Assembly: GCF_028736925.1 (NCBI RefSeq)
Contig: NZ_JAQZAT010000005.1
Location: forward strand, 223,073-287,072
Source of the DNA: Flavivirga sp. 57AJ16
Lineage (GTDB): Bacteria; Bacteroidota; Bacteroidia; Flavobacteriales; Flavobacteriaceae
Length of the DNA: 64,000 nucleotides
Direction: 5' to 3'
A model generated the notes under the pieces. It searched no databases, had not been told where the DNA came from, and was given only the letters and a program-made list of their open reading frames with translations. Positions within the stretch are counted from its first letter, which is position 1. Each line of letters starts with the position of its first letter. A program made the translations under genes and the position numbers. This document shows positions 42,668 to 51,755 of this stretch, piece after piece.

Positions 42668-43123
42668 TTATGACTCTAAAATTTGATCCGCGTGTATTTT
42701 GGCCTTTACTTTATCTATTACCTTTATAATAACACCTTCTTCATCAATTACAAATGTTATACGGTGAATACCGTCAAAAGTACGCCCCATAAATTTTTTC
42801 TCCCCCCAAACACCAAAAGCATTGATAACGGTTTTATCTACATCAGCTAATAAAGGGTATGGAAAATTAAATTTCTTTTTAAAGTTCGATTGCTTTTTTT
42901 GGGTATCTGCAGAAACTCCTAAAATTTCGTAACCCTGTTCCTGTAAAACAGCATATTCATCTCGTAAATTGCATGCCTCTACTGTACATGTTGGGGTATT
43001 TGCTTTTGGATAAAAGAAAACCACTAACTTTTTACCTTTAAAATCCGACAATTTAACAGTGTTTCCCTGCTCATCTAAAGCTTCAAAATTTGGTACCTTA
43101 TTTCCTTCTTTTAATGTGTTCAT
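42668..43123 (-). CDS. bcp: Thioredoxin-dependent peroxiredoxin Bcp
   Basis: 151 aa, usual length for Bcp/PrxQ. Peroxidatic cysteine C46 in FYPKANTPTCTVEAC, resolving cysteine C51 five residues on. Further: KLSDFKGKKLVVFFYPKA, GVSADTQKKQSNF, NFPYPLLADVDKTV. Reduces H2O2 and organic hydroperoxides. Divergent from nth (35 bp between starts). Confidence 0.95.
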   Translation of the reverse strand: MNTLKEGNKVPNFEALDEQGNTVKLSDFKGKKLVVFFYPKANTPTCTVEACNLRDEYAVLQEQGYEILGVSADTQKKQSNFKKKFNFPYPLLADVDKTVINAFGVWGEKKFMGRTFDGIHRITFVIDEEGVIIKVIDKVKAKIHADQILES

Positions 43124-43129
43124 ATTTTA

Positions 43130-43137
43130 TAACTTTG
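43130..43137 (+). promoter_or_regulatory. Probable -7 promoter box of nth
   Basis: TAACTTTG matches TAnnTTTG and lies 22 bp before the nth ATG; the -33 element is not clear. Confidence 0.4.
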
Positions 43138-43158
43138 TTATCGCTAAAATACGACCTA

Positions 43159-43821
43159 ATGACCAAACAAGAAAGAGTAAACTTTGTTATTAATACACTT
43201 TATAAACTTTATCCAGAAATACCAATTCCATTAGATCATAAAGATCCGTACACCTTATTGATAGCAGTATTAATGTCTGCTCAAAGTACCGATGTTAGAG
43301 TTAATAAAATAACCCCTTTGCTCTTTGAAAAAGCAGATAACCCATATGATATGGTTAAACTTTCTGTAGAAGAAATAAGAGATATTATAAAACCCGTGGG
43401 ATTATCACCCATGAAAAGCAAAGGCATCCATGGACTGTCACAAATTCTAATTGAAAAGCACAATGGAAAAGTACCGGTAAGCTTCGAAGACCTGGAAAAA
43501 TTGCCTGCCGTCGGGCACAAAACAGCTAGTGTCGTTATGTCCCAGGCTTTTGGCATCCCTGCTTTCCCAGTAGACACACATATACATAGATTGATGTACC
43601 GATGGAATTTAAGTAATGGCAAAAATGTTGTTCAAACAGAAAAAGATGCAAAAAGATTGTTTCCAAAAGAATTATGGAACGATTTACACCTTCAAATTAT
43701 TTGGTATGGCAGGGAATATTCCCCTGCACGAGGTTGGAACCTAGACAAAGACATTATCACAAAAACAATTGGACGACAATCTGTTATAAATGAATACCAT
43801 AAATTAAAAAGCCCTAATTAA
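43159..43821 (+). CDS. nth: Endonuclease III-type DNA glycosylase/AP lyase lacking the Fe-S loop
   Basis: 220 aa from the ATG at 43159 (the open frame upstream overlaps bcp and its promoter). HhH-GPD domain: LMSAQSTDVRVNK, the hairpin LPAVGHKTASVVM with catalytic K121, and FPVDTHIHRLMYRW with D139. The four C-terminal cysteines that bind 4Fe-4S in E. coli Nth are absent; the region reads WYGREYSPARGWNLDKD instead. Removes oxidised pyrimidines in base excision repair. Confidence 0.92.
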   Translation: MTKQERVNFVINTLYKLYPEIPIPLDHKDPYTLLIAVLMSAQSTDVRVNKITPLLFEKADNPYDMVKLSVEEIRDIIKPVGLSPMKSKGIHGLSQILIEKHNGKVPVSFEDLEKLPAVGHKTASVVMSQAFGIPAFPVDTHIHRLMYRWNLSNGKNVVQTEKDAKRLFPKELWNDLHLQIIWYGREYSPARGWNLDKDIITKTIGRQSVINEYHKLKSPN

Positions 43822-43834
43822 TATTAGGGCTTTT
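43806..43834 (+). terminator. Terminator of nth
   Basis: AAAAGCCCTAAT / ATTAGGGCTTTT stem, overlapping the nth stop codon. Confidence 0.85.
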
Positions 43835-43841
43835 CGGAAAC

Positions 43842-43988
43842 TTAGTTCAGAAGCGCTTCAAACTTCAATTTATTACAATTTATAACACTTAAAGCCTTAG
43901 AATAATTTAGAAGAAAATTAACCGTTTCTTCCTTCGGTTCTTGTTCGTTTAAGTTTTTAATAGAATTTTCAGAGTAAATTTTTGCCAT
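43842..43988 (-). CDS. 48-aa conserved-looking small protein downstream of ECF sigma gene
   Basis: ATG at 43988, stop TTA at 43842-43844. The product starts MAKIYSENSIKNLNEQ, has a charged middle (EPKEET) and a hydrophobic second half (VNFLLNYSKALSVI). Same strand as the sigma factor gene, 59 bp after it. I recall similar short ORFs at this place in related bacteria, but assign no function; too short for certainty. Confidence 0.5.
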   Translation of the reverse strand: MAKIYSENSIKNLNEQEPKEETVNFLLNYSKALSVINCNKLKFEALLN

Positions 43989-44047
43989 TTCAACAATTTA
44001 AGGGGTTATTATTGAATTATTAACGTAGCAAAACTTACTTTATTGCA

Positions 44048-44632
44048 TCAATTTGTTAAAACGATATTATGCTTGTCTATAATTTTTCTTAAATTGATTA
44101 GAGCATAACGCATTCTGCCAAGAGCTGTATTAATGCTAACGCCTGTCCTATCTGATATCTCTTTAAAACTCATATCATTATAAATACGCATTAACAGTAC
44201 TTCTTTTTGGTCTTCTGGAAGCTCATCTACCAAACGTCTTACATCTGTTTCAACTTGCTCTTTAATGATACTTTTTTCAGCATTTAAGCTAGTGTCACTA
44301 AGTACAGAAAAAATACTAAACTCTCCTGTATTATCAAATTTTGGCATCCTCTTGCTTTTCCTAAAAAAATCAATAACCAGGTTATGGGAAATACGCATGA
44401 CCCACGGTAAAAACTTTCCTTCTTCATTATAAGCGCCACGCTTTAGCGTTCGGATAACTTTTATAAAGGTATCCTGAAAGATATCTTCAGCAATATCCCT
44501 ATCGTAAACTTTAGAATAAATAAAACTATAAATTTTTTGTTTGTGCCTAGTGATAAGAATTTCTAAAGCACTTTCTTCTCCTTTAATATAATTGCTAACC
44601 AGATTAGCATCAGATATAATTTCGTATTGCAT
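44048..44632 (-). CDS. ECF-type RNA polymerase sigma factor
   Basis: 194 aa. Region 2: LEILITRHKQKIYSFIYSKV, DIAEDIFQDTFIKVI, LPWVMRISHNLVIDFFRKSK. Region 4: LPEDQKEVLLMRIYNDMSF, KEISDRTGVSINTALGRMR. No adjacent anti-sigma factor gene, unlike most ECF loci; this stand-alone arrangement resembles the housekeeping-like ECF of Flavobacteria. Divergent from uvrA. Confidence 0.92.
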   Translation of the reverse strand: MQYEIISDANLVSNYIKGEESALEILITRHKQKIYSFIYSKVYDRDIAEDIFQDTFIKVIRTLKRGAYNEEGKFLPWVMRISHNLVIDFFRKSKRMPKFDNTGEFSIFSVLSDTSLNAEKSIIKEQVETDVRRLVDELPEDQKEVLLMRIYNDMSFKEISDRTGVSINTALGRMRYALINLRKIIDKHNIVLTN

Positions 44633-44826
44633 AATAATTACTTTTAGTGCATTGAAGAGGACTTCTTTGCTTGGGGTTACATGTTAAAAGTAATGTTTTG
44701 CTATAGGCGAGAGTTGATTTATTGAATCCAAATATAACAACAATCCTTCCTAAAAAACAAAAATTAATCATTTTTTTTAATATTTATTTGTATTACAACG
44801 CATTTTTTAAGCTGAAATAGTTGTAG

Positions 44827-44834
44827 TATCTTTG
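44827..44834 (+). promoter_or_regulatory. Probable -7 promoter box of uvrA
   Basis: TATCTTTG matches TAnnTTTG, 24 bp before the chosen ATG. No clear -33 element at the usual distance. Confidence 0.4.
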
Positions 44835-44858
44835 CTAAATTATTCCTTTCAAAAGCCA

Positions 44859-47642
44859 ATGAACACTAATATTTCTGAAGTAAGCCCCAAAGAAAACATC
44901 ATTATTAAAGGTGCTAAATTGCATAACTTGAAGAATATCGATGTAGTGATACCGAGAAACAAATTAGTGGTCATTACAGGTTTATCGGGATCCGGAAAGT
45001 CCAGTTTGGCCTTTGATACCCTATACGCTGAAGGGCAAAGACGTTATGTGGAAAGCTTATCGAGTTATGCACGTCAATTTTTAGGTCGATTGAACAAACC
45101 AAAAGTAGATTACATAAAGGGCATTGCTCCTGCCATAGCTATTGAACAAAAGGTGAATTCAACCAACCCACGTTCAACTGTTGGTACCACTACAGAAATT
45201 TACGATTATTTAAAATTATTATTTGCTAGAATTGGCAAAACCTACTCACCTGTTTCTGGTAACGAAGTGAAAAAAGACACCGTTACAGATGTTTTAAACT
45301 ATTTAAAAACGTTTCCAGAAAGAGAAAAGCTCCTGCTTCTCGCTCCTATTCATTTAGAAGAAGGCCGCAGTATACAGGATAAGCTCAAGGCCTTGCAGCA
45401 ACAAGGGTATGCCAGGGTCAAGATAAACGATACGGTGACCCGTATGGATGAGATTAAAGAGCTTTCAAATGAAGACGACATACTGTTGGTCGTCGACAGA
45501 ATTATTTTTAAGAACGAAGAAGACTTCCTTAACCGATTAGCCGATGCCATACAAACAGCTTTTTTCGAAGGCAAGGGGGAATGTATCATAGAAGTTTTAG
45601 GCGATAATAAAAAACGGGTTTTTAGCAATAAATTTGAATTGGATGGCATTAGTTTCTTAGAACCTAATGTACACTTATTCAGCTTCAACAACCCATACGG
45701 TGCTTGTCCAAAATGTGAAGGTTATGGTGATATTATTGGCATTGATGACGATTTAGTGATTCCAAACACGGGGCTTTCTATTTATGAAAACGCTATTTTT
45801 CCATGGCGTGGAGATACCATGAGTTGGTATAGGGATCAATTGGTAAATAATTCCCATAAATTCGATTTCCCCATTCATAAACCATATTTCGAGTTAAGCG
45901 CTGCCCAAAAACAACTTATTTGGGATGGAAATCAATATTTTGAAGGATTGAATGCTTTCTTTTCAGAATTAGAATCCAAAGCGTATAAAATCCAAAATCG
46001 CGTTATGTTATCACGTTATCGCGGAAAAACCAAATGTAAAGCATGTAACGGCAAACGTTTACGTATAGAAGCAAATTACATAAAAATTGGTGGTGCTACT
46101 ATTACAGATTTGGTTGAAATGCCCTTGGATAAACTAGCAAACTTCTTTAAGCAGTTAGAATTGAATGATTATGACACACAAATTGCCAATAGACTTTTAA
46201 AAGAAATCAATAATAGGTTATCGTTTCTTGCCAATGTAGGCCTTAGCTATCTAACACTTAATAGAAAATCGAATACCTTATCCGGTGGTGAAAGTCAGCG
46301 TATCAATCTGGCAACCTCATTGGGTAGTAGCCTGGTCGGTTCTATGTATATTTTAGACGAGCCCAGTATTGGTTTACACCCTAAAGATACTGAACGATTA
46401 ATTTCCGTATTAAAATCACTTCGTGATTTGGGAAATACGGTCATTGTAGTCGAACATGATGAAGATATCATGATTGCTGCCGATAGTATTATAGATATTG
46501 GCCCTGAAGCAGGAACCTTTGGTGGCCATGTAGTTGCTAATGGTAATTATGCAGATATTCTCGCTTCAAATTCCTTAACAGCCCAATATTTAAATGAATC
46601 GCTGAAAATCGAGGTGCCCAAAAAGCGTAGAACCTCAAAATACTATGTAGATATTAAAGGAGCTCGTGAAAATAATCTAAAAAATATTGACGTTCGCTTC
46701 CCCCTTGGTATGCTAACTGTTATCACTGGAGTTTCCGGTAGTGGAAAAAGCACATTGATAAAAAAAATACTATACCCTTCGTTACAAAAAAAACTGACTG
46801 ATTTTGGCGATAAACCAGGTCAGTATACAAGTTTAGAAGGTCATTTTAGCAATATTAAACAGATTGAGTTTGTTGATCAAAACCCCATCGGCCGGTCTTC
46901 ACGTTCCAATCCTGTAACTTATATAAAGGCTTATGACGATATAAGAGCCCTATTTTCAAAACAGAAATTAAGCACCATAAGAAATTACCAAGCAAAACAT
47001 TTTTCTTTTAATGTAGATGGCGGACGCTGTGAAACTTGTAAAGGTGAAGGTGAAGTTACTATTGAAATGCAATTTATGGCCGATGTACATTTAGAATGTG
47101 AAACCTGTAAAGGAAAACGCTTTAAAAAAGAAGTACTAGAGGTTACATTTGGAGATAAAAATATTGATGATATCTTAAACTTAACGATAGATAATGCCAT
47201 CGAATTTTTTGATAACCAGAAGCAAACTAAAATTAAAAACAAACTCCAACCTTTACAGGATGTTGGCTTGGGATATGTCACTTTAGGACAAAGCTCTTCT
47301 ACCCTTTCTGGAGGTGAAGCTCAACGTATAAAATTAGCATCCTTTCTAGGGAAAGGCAACAATAAGGACAAAGCACTTTTTATTTTTGACGAACCTACCA
47401 CCGGACTACATTTTCATGACATCCAAAAGCTTTTAAAATCCTTTAATGCGCTTATTGAAAATGACCATTCCATTATAGTTGTAGAACATAATCTAGAACT
47501 CATTAAGTGTGCGGATTATGTCATAGATCTAGGACCTGAAGGTGGAGAAAAAGGCGGTAACTTAGTTGCTGTAGGAACTCCTGAAGATATTGCAAGTACC
47601 GAAGCATCAGAAACGGGAAAATATTTAAAAGACAAACTCTAA
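44859..47642 (+). CDS. uvrA: Excinuclease ABC subunit A
   Basis: 927 aa from the ATG at 44859. Two ABC ATPase modules: Walker A GLSGSGKSSLAFDTLY with the UvrA-specific RRYVESLSSYARQFLG, and GVSGSGKSTLIKKILYPSL. Zinc modules: CPKCEGYG...CKACNGKRL and CETCKGEGEV...CETCKGKRF. Signatures LSGGESQRINLA and LSGGEAQRIKLA. Recognises bulky DNA lesions in nucleotide excision repair and loads UvrB. Start chosen because it lies just after the -7 box and the conserved NIIIKGAKLHNLKN begins close to it. Confidence 0.97.
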   Translation: MNTNISEVSPKENIIIKGAKLHNLKNIDVVIPRNKLVVITGLSGSGKSSLAFDTLYAEGQRRYVESLSSYARQFLGRLNKPKVDYIKGIAPAIAIEQKVNSTNPRSTVGTTTEIYDYLKLLFARIGKTYSPVSGNEVKKDTVTDVLNYLKTFPEREKLLLLAPIHLEEGRSIQDKLKALQQQGYARVKINDTVTRMDEIKELSNEDDILLVVDRIIFKNEEDFLNRLADAIQTAFFEGKGECIIEVLGDNKKRVFSNKFELDGISFLEPNVHLFSFNNPYGACPKCEGYGDIIGIDDDLVIPNTGLSIYENAIFPWRGDTMSWYRDQLVNNSHKFDFPIHKPYFELSAAQKQLIWDGNQYFEGLNAFFSELESKAYKIQNRVMLSRYRGKTKCKACNGKRLRIEANYIKIGGATITDLVEMPLDKLANFFKQLELNDYDTQIANRLLKEINNRLSFLANVGLSYLTLNRKSNTLSGGESQRINLATSLGSSLVGSMYILDEPSIGLHPKDTERLISVLKSLRDLGNTVIVVEHDEDIMIAADSIIDIGPEAGTFGGHVVANGNYADILASNSLTAQYLNESLKIEVPKKRRTSKYYVDIKGARENNLKNIDVRFPLGMLTVITGVSGSGKSTLIKKILYPSLQKKLTDFGDKPGQYTSLEGHFSNIKQIEFVDQNPIGRSSRSNPVTYIKAYDDIRALFSKQKLSTIRNYQAKHFSFNVDGGRCETCKGEGEVTIEMQFMADVHLECETCKGKRFKKEVLEVTFGDKNIDDILNLTIDNAIEFFDNQKQTKIKNKLQPLQDVGLGYVTLGQSSSTLSGGEAQRIKLASFLGKGNNKDKALFIFDEPTTGLHFHDIQKLLKSFNALIENDHSIIVVEHNLELIKCADYVIDLGPEGGEKGGNLVAVGTPEDIASTEASETGKYLKDKL

Positions 47643-47847
47643 ATTTCAAGTTTCAAGCCTTTACAGGTTAGGGATCCATATTCATGTATTGCCCAACACT
47701 ACGGTAAAATGTTAGATTCATGTGAATTTTTGTCATTCATGTCTTAAAAACGTGTATACAGGGTAGCGTTCTACAAAAGGGGCTCCCTATTTTCCTTTGT
47801 AATAATTTTAAACAAGAAATAAAAAGGCATTGTTTAGGCGATCTATA

Positions 47848-48924
47848 TTAATAAAAGAAAAAACCAATTAAGGCAACTATTATAATTGCAATAGGGATTA
47901 CAAACATTAAATAGATAAAACTCGCAATTCCTGTTTTTATAAAGCTTAAAAGCCATCCATGATTATAAAATCGCTTAATAGCGACAAATAAATAGAAAAA
48001 AGTTGATATGACAAACAACCAATCTATCCAATCCGGAACTTTAAAAAAGCTGTTAACTATTAAAATCAGACTAAAAAGAGTGAATAAAAATGAGAAAAAA
48101 TAAAAGCTAAAAACCAAATGATGTGCATAGGTACCTCGTTTATAGAACAACAGCTTTAATATAAAAGCGAAAATTGGCAACAAAACAAATAACGAGATAG
48201 GGATTGTATCATAGACCGCTTGTAAAACTTGTCCGCCATTGCGCTGTTTATAAAACTTAAGTACCTGTGCGTAAAATTTCCTTGTAATATAACCAGCACC
48301 ATCACTCATCCCCATAGCTTTGTAAATTTCTGTCCCAGAAGCATTAATAGCCATTAAAGAATCCACCTTTTTTTCATCAAAATCAAAAGTTAATGTCTTG
48401 TTGACCGTTCTTTTGCCATTGTCTTTTTCCAAAGAATCCAAAACCTTAATCTGTTCCGCTTTCATCCCAGGAATACCACTCTCCTTTAAAGGCAGCAAAA
48501 TACTATCTAGTTTTATAGAATCCAAAGCTTGTTGTGCTTTCGTTCTTGTGCTATCAGAAATTAAAGGTGTGTCGAGTGTTTTTTTAAGAGTCGCATCTAA
48601 ACCCTGAATTTGATCCCTTACTATTATGGTGGTCAATAAAAAGAAAAAGACTACCGAAACAAACAAATACAATTGAGCAGGATGCAAATACAGTAAACGT
48701 TTGCCTTCTATAAATTTTTCAGCTAAATACCCAGGCTTAAACAGTAAAGGTAAAAAGCTTTTAAAAAAACGCGCATCAAAAGAAAAATAATTACTTATCG
48801 TGTTATAAAACAAGACACCAACAGTGAGCTCTTCTTTGGTTTGCTGCCCACAATGCGGACAAAACCTAAACGCTTGTTCAAACTTATTTTCACAGTTTTT
48901 ACAAATTTCCAGTTCGGTTTTCAT
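47848..48924 (-). CDS. DUF3667-type membrane protein with N-terminal zinc ribbon
   Basis: 358 aa. Zinc ribbon ICKNCENKFEQAFRFCPHCG at residues 8-27, then NYFSFDARFFKSFLPLLFKP, LAEKFIEGKRLLYLHPAQLY (DUF3667 hallmark) and a first helix. A 120-residue polar, Lys/Asp-rich loop follows, then about four helices at the C-terminus. Function unknown; inner membrane. Monocistronic. Confidence 0.82.
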   Translation of the reverse strand: MKTELEICKNCENKFEQAFRFCPHCGQQTKEELTVGVLFYNTISNYFSFDARFFKSFLPLLFKPGYLAEKFIEGKRLLYLHPAQLYLFVSVVFFFLLTTIIVRDQIQGLDATLKKTLDTPLISDSTRTKAQQALDSIKLDSILLPLKESGIPGMKAEQIKVLDSLEKDNGKRTVNKTLTFDFDEKKVDSLMAINASGTEIYKAMGMSDGAGYITRKFYAQVLKFYKQRNGGQVLQAVYDTIPISLFVLLPIFAFILKLLFYKRGTYAHHLVFSFYFFSFLFTLFSLILIVNSFFKVPDWIDWLFVISTFFYLFVAIKRFYNHGWLLSFIKTGIASFIYLMFVIPIAIIIVALIGFFFY

Positions 48925-49388
48925 TAAAATGATTGGTTTTTATAAAAATAAGATTTTTTTGTTGAACTATGTTATTTCTCTCCGTATCCTAAATAACTTA
49001 AAATGTAAAATCAGACCCGAAGCTACTACCTATTAGTTAAGTCGACATAAAATGGCATAGAATATTTAGAAATAAAAAATTAAAGTTCAAGGTAAAAAGC
49101 GTAGGCATAGCTTAGTTACAGTGAGTATTTATAACGAAGAAATTCGGTTTTTTACTCTGAAGGTCCATGTTATTTTATATGGATTTAGCTATACATAACA
49201 CATCATTGAGGCATCTCCCTATTCAAATCATGTAACCTCATTAGTCAGGGGTGCCAATATTTCCGATATAAAAAACATAAAACACTAACATACAGTAAAT
49301 TACATTTTTGGCACGCAAATTGAAAACAATTAAACAACAGCGAAAGCCGAAAAGCTAAAAGAGTAGGCAAAAATTTAACCCCATAATC
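48925..49388. other. 464-bp intergenic region with sigma-54-type promoter
   Basis: No gene supported. The only feature I can defend is the -24/-12 element at 49308-49324 near the right end. Confidence 0.5.
49308..49324 (+). promoter_or_regulatory. Sigma-54 (RpoN) type -24/-12 promoter
   Basis: TTGGCACG, four bases, TTGAA. The -24 GG and -12 TTG spacing matches the RpoN consensus TGGCACG-N4-TTGC apart from the last bases. About 65 bp upstream of the 148-aa secreted protein gene. A nearly identical element lies at 50376-50391. Confidence 0.65.
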
Positions 49389-49835
49389 ATGAAAATAAAA
49401 ATTACCCTATTGAGCATTTGCCTTTTTTTAATTACCGCCTATAGTTTTGCTCAAAAAAAGGACACGCCTAAAAGCATCATAAACAAACATGTAGGCATAA
49501 AAAAGTATCACGATGGTGAAGAGCTAGAACACATGCAAAAAGGTCAATTATTAAACTTATATGTGGAAAGAATTGAAGTTCTAACTAACATATTGCCCTA
49601 CATAGCATTTGCAACAAAACCCGGTACGACTATGTCTACTCTTGGCATTCCGAATAGCAATGATAACAGAAAAGCTCTTGAGGCTCAACATGAAAACACA
49701 GATAGCTATGTAAAAAACACCATCGAGTTTCAAAAAGTGATTTTACCATATTCCGATAAAGGCAATTTGGTCTCTGCTGTTTTGTTTTACGAAGAAATAA
49801 TGAAATCCATTCATACTTACGACCAGTACAATTAA
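49389..49835 (+). CDS. Small secreted protein under a sigma-54-type promoter
   Basis: 148 aa. Sec signal peptide MKIKITLLSICLFLITAYSFAQ (cleavage about residue 22). The mature domain is mostly helical, with KHVGIKKYHDGEELEHMQKG and NILPYIAFATKPGTTMSTLG. No enzyme motif or lipobox. Followed by a strong terminator, so monocistronic. Unknown function; sharing a promoter type with the 50430 gene suggests co-regulation. Confidence 0.75.
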   Translation: MKIKITLLSICLFLITAYSFAQKKDTPKSIINKHVGIKKYHDGEELEHMQKGQLLNLYVERIEVLTNILPYIAFATKPGTTMSTLGIPNSNDNRKALEAQHENTDSYVKNTIEFQKVILPYSDKGNLVSAVLFYEEIMKSIHTYDQYN

Positions 49836-49859
49836 TTAATAGTGCTTCATTTTGCATAC

Positions 49860-49895
49860 AGAAAACCACCGCCTAAGGCGGTGGTTTTCTGTATG
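49860..49895 (+). terminator. Strong hairpin terminator
   Basis: A perfect stem GAAAACCACCGCC / GGCGGTGGTTTTC with a TAA loop, 25 bp after the 148-aa gene. Confidence 0.85.
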
Positions 49896-50094
49896 CCATA
49901 AATCTAATAAAGATTAACTATGGAGTGATTATTTGTATTTGTGGGGTACACCGTAGCTACCGCAGGCAGGTTTTAGGAAATAGTAAAAGTCCAGATGAGT
50001 TCTACGATAATTCCAAAACTTTAATGAGCTCTACAACATAATTACTCAGCAACAAGCCTCTCTCTTTTTATTAACTACCGTAGTACGCATCTTT

Positions 50095-50253
50095 AAAAAA
50101 GACACGAATGGTACAAATTCACACGAATCCAATACATTATGGAATAGATTGGACACAACATGAATAAGAATCCCTAGACTATATAGGCTTGAAACCAGTC
50201 AATAGACAGAATAATTAGTGAAAATTTGTGTCATTCGTGTCCAATCTTTTTTT
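50095..50253. repeat. Inverted repeat pair of GACACGAATG type
   Basis: The arm at 50095-50125 (AAAAAAGACACGAATGGTAC onward) is matched in inverse orientation by 50218-50253 (TTTGTGTCATTCGTGTCC then TTTTTTT). Arms are imperfect and about 95 bp apart. The rest of the 49896-50429 gap shows no gene. Resembles intergenic repeats spread in Bacteroidota genomes. Confidence 0.5.
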
Positions 50254-50375
50254 GTGTACTCACAGTAGTTGCTATTAAAGGTTTCCCCGCTCTCAGATTA
50301 AATTAGTATTTTTTTGCTTATAAAAAAAACTATTTACTTACTGATTTACAACAACTTACTGGTTGTTATTGTTTT

Positions 50376-50391
50376 TTGGCACGCTGTTTGT
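50376..50391 (+). promoter_or_regulatory. Sigma-54 (RpoN) type -24/-12 promoter
   Basis: TTGGCACG, four bases, TTGT, located 39 bp before the start of the 416-aa secreted protein. Same -24 box as at 49308-49315. Confidence 0.65.
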
Positions 50392-50429
50392 AATTATCAA
50401 ACTGTATTCATCCATTAAAATAAATTATT

Positions 50430-51680
50430 ATGAAAAAGTTTTTATTCTTAGTAGCTAGTTTAATCCTTACCGGTTTTACTGTTAACGCAACCACAACCAA
50501 TACAGAAGCAAGTACAACTTATAACAGAGGTTATGGCAACTCTTTCATATTTGTTGAAAACGGCATAGAGTTTTCAGTATTCCGCGACGGACAATTTGAT
50601 TTTAACATACAGCGCTATAGCGGTACCAATGTAAATGTCTCAATAGGAACCCCTAATATTAATTTTAGCTTTAATTCAGGGTACGATTACAATGCTTATG
50701 TACAATATGATGAATACGGCGCCATCATTCAAATAGAAAATACGCCTATATATTATGATTACTATGGTCGTGTTAGCCAGGTAGGTAATGTCAATATCTA
50801 CTATAACAGCTTTGGTTATGTAAACCGTGTAGGTGGTCTATACGTTCATTATAACAGATATAATCGTTTTTCACATTGCTCAGGTTTTATAAATGTGTAT
50901 AACAGACAGTATGTTTACAGACCTTGGCATCGTTATTACAGCATTCCGTCTTACGACCATTGTGTAGTCTATAACAGACCTTACAGACGTCATTATACGC
51001 CAGTGCGTTATGTTTATAACAGACCGTTTTATAATAACTACAGACCTAGAACAGCTATTGCAAGCAGACGTGGCAACGTTATAGCAAGAAATAGAAGCTA
51101 TGCTACCGTAAATAGAAGCAGCAGAAACGTGACACGAATAAATAAACATGCAAACTCTAGAAGAAGTGTTGCTCAAACAACTAATATAACAAAACGCAAC
51201 AGTACTATTAACAGAAATTCTGGAAGAAACTATTCAACAGGAAATAAAAACACGATTAGACGTAACACCTCTAATATAAACATAAATACAAGAAACAACA
51301 ATACCGTTACACGTAATAATGATACCAGAAGCACTAGAAATTATGCCCAAACAGCTAATCATACTAAAAGAACTGGGGAAAGCGTTAATAGAACAGTTAG
51401 ACCTAGATCCAATAACAATGTAAATACAAATAAAGTAACCCGTGAACGTAAAAATGTAGTTACTCAAAAACCAAGAACGCAAAATACGCGTACATATAAT
51501 AGAGACAATAATAATGCTAGAAAAACAAGACAGGTAACACGTACTACTCAAAGTAAACCTAGAGTAACACAACGAAAAACAGTTAACAGGTCTTCTCAAA
51601 GCAGCAAACCAAGAGCTGTACAGAGCAGAAGTACATCTAGTAATAAAAATATAAGATCGACTAGTAGAAGACGATCATAA
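50430..51680 (+). CDS. Secreted Tyr/Asn/Arg-rich protein with long basic tail
   Basis: 416 aa. Signal peptide MKKFLFLVASLILTGFTVNA. Residues about 35-140 form a Tyr/Gly/Asn-rich region of short beta-like repeats (NVNISIGTP-type, YYDYYGRVSQVGNVNIYYNS, then GYVNRVGGLYVHYNRY). Residues about 150-210 are Tyr/His/Arg-rich, and the last 200 are low-complexity Arg/Asn/Thr/Ser with a very high positive charge. A polycationic tail could bind anionic polysaccharide or nucleic acid outside the cell (inference). Sits behind a sigma-54-type promoter. Confidence 0.75.
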   Translation: MKKFLFLVASLILTGFTVNATTTNTEASTTYNRGYGNSFIFVENGIEFSVFRDGQFDFNIQRYSGTNVNVSIGTPNINFSFNSGYDYNAYVQYDEYGAIIQIENTPIYYDYYGRVSQVGNVNIYYNSFGYVNRVGGLYVHYNRYNRFSHCSGFINVYNRQYVYRPWHRYYSIPSYDHCVVYNRPYRRHYTPVRYVYNRPFYNNYRPRTAIASRRGNVIARNRSYATVNRSSRNVTRINKHANSRRSVAQTTNITKRNSTINRNSGRNYSTGNKNTIRRNTSNININTRNNNTVTRNNDTRSTRNYAQTANHTKRTGESVNRTVRPRSNNNVNTNKVTRERKNVVTQKPRTQNTRTYNRDNNNARKTRQVTRTTQSKPRVTQRKTVNRSSQSSKPRAVQSRSTSSNKNIRSTSRRRS

Positions 51681-51701
51681 CAATTTTGGTTGGTTAGTTT
51701 T

Positions 51702-51755
51702 GAAACCCCTGCGACATGTTTGCCTCAAAGCAACATCGTAGGGGTTTCTGTTTTT
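51702..51755 (+). terminator. Terminator of the 416-aa secreted protein gene
   Basis: GAAACCCCTGCGA / TCGTAGGGGTTTC stem with one mismatch, followed by TGTTTTT. Confidence 0.75.
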
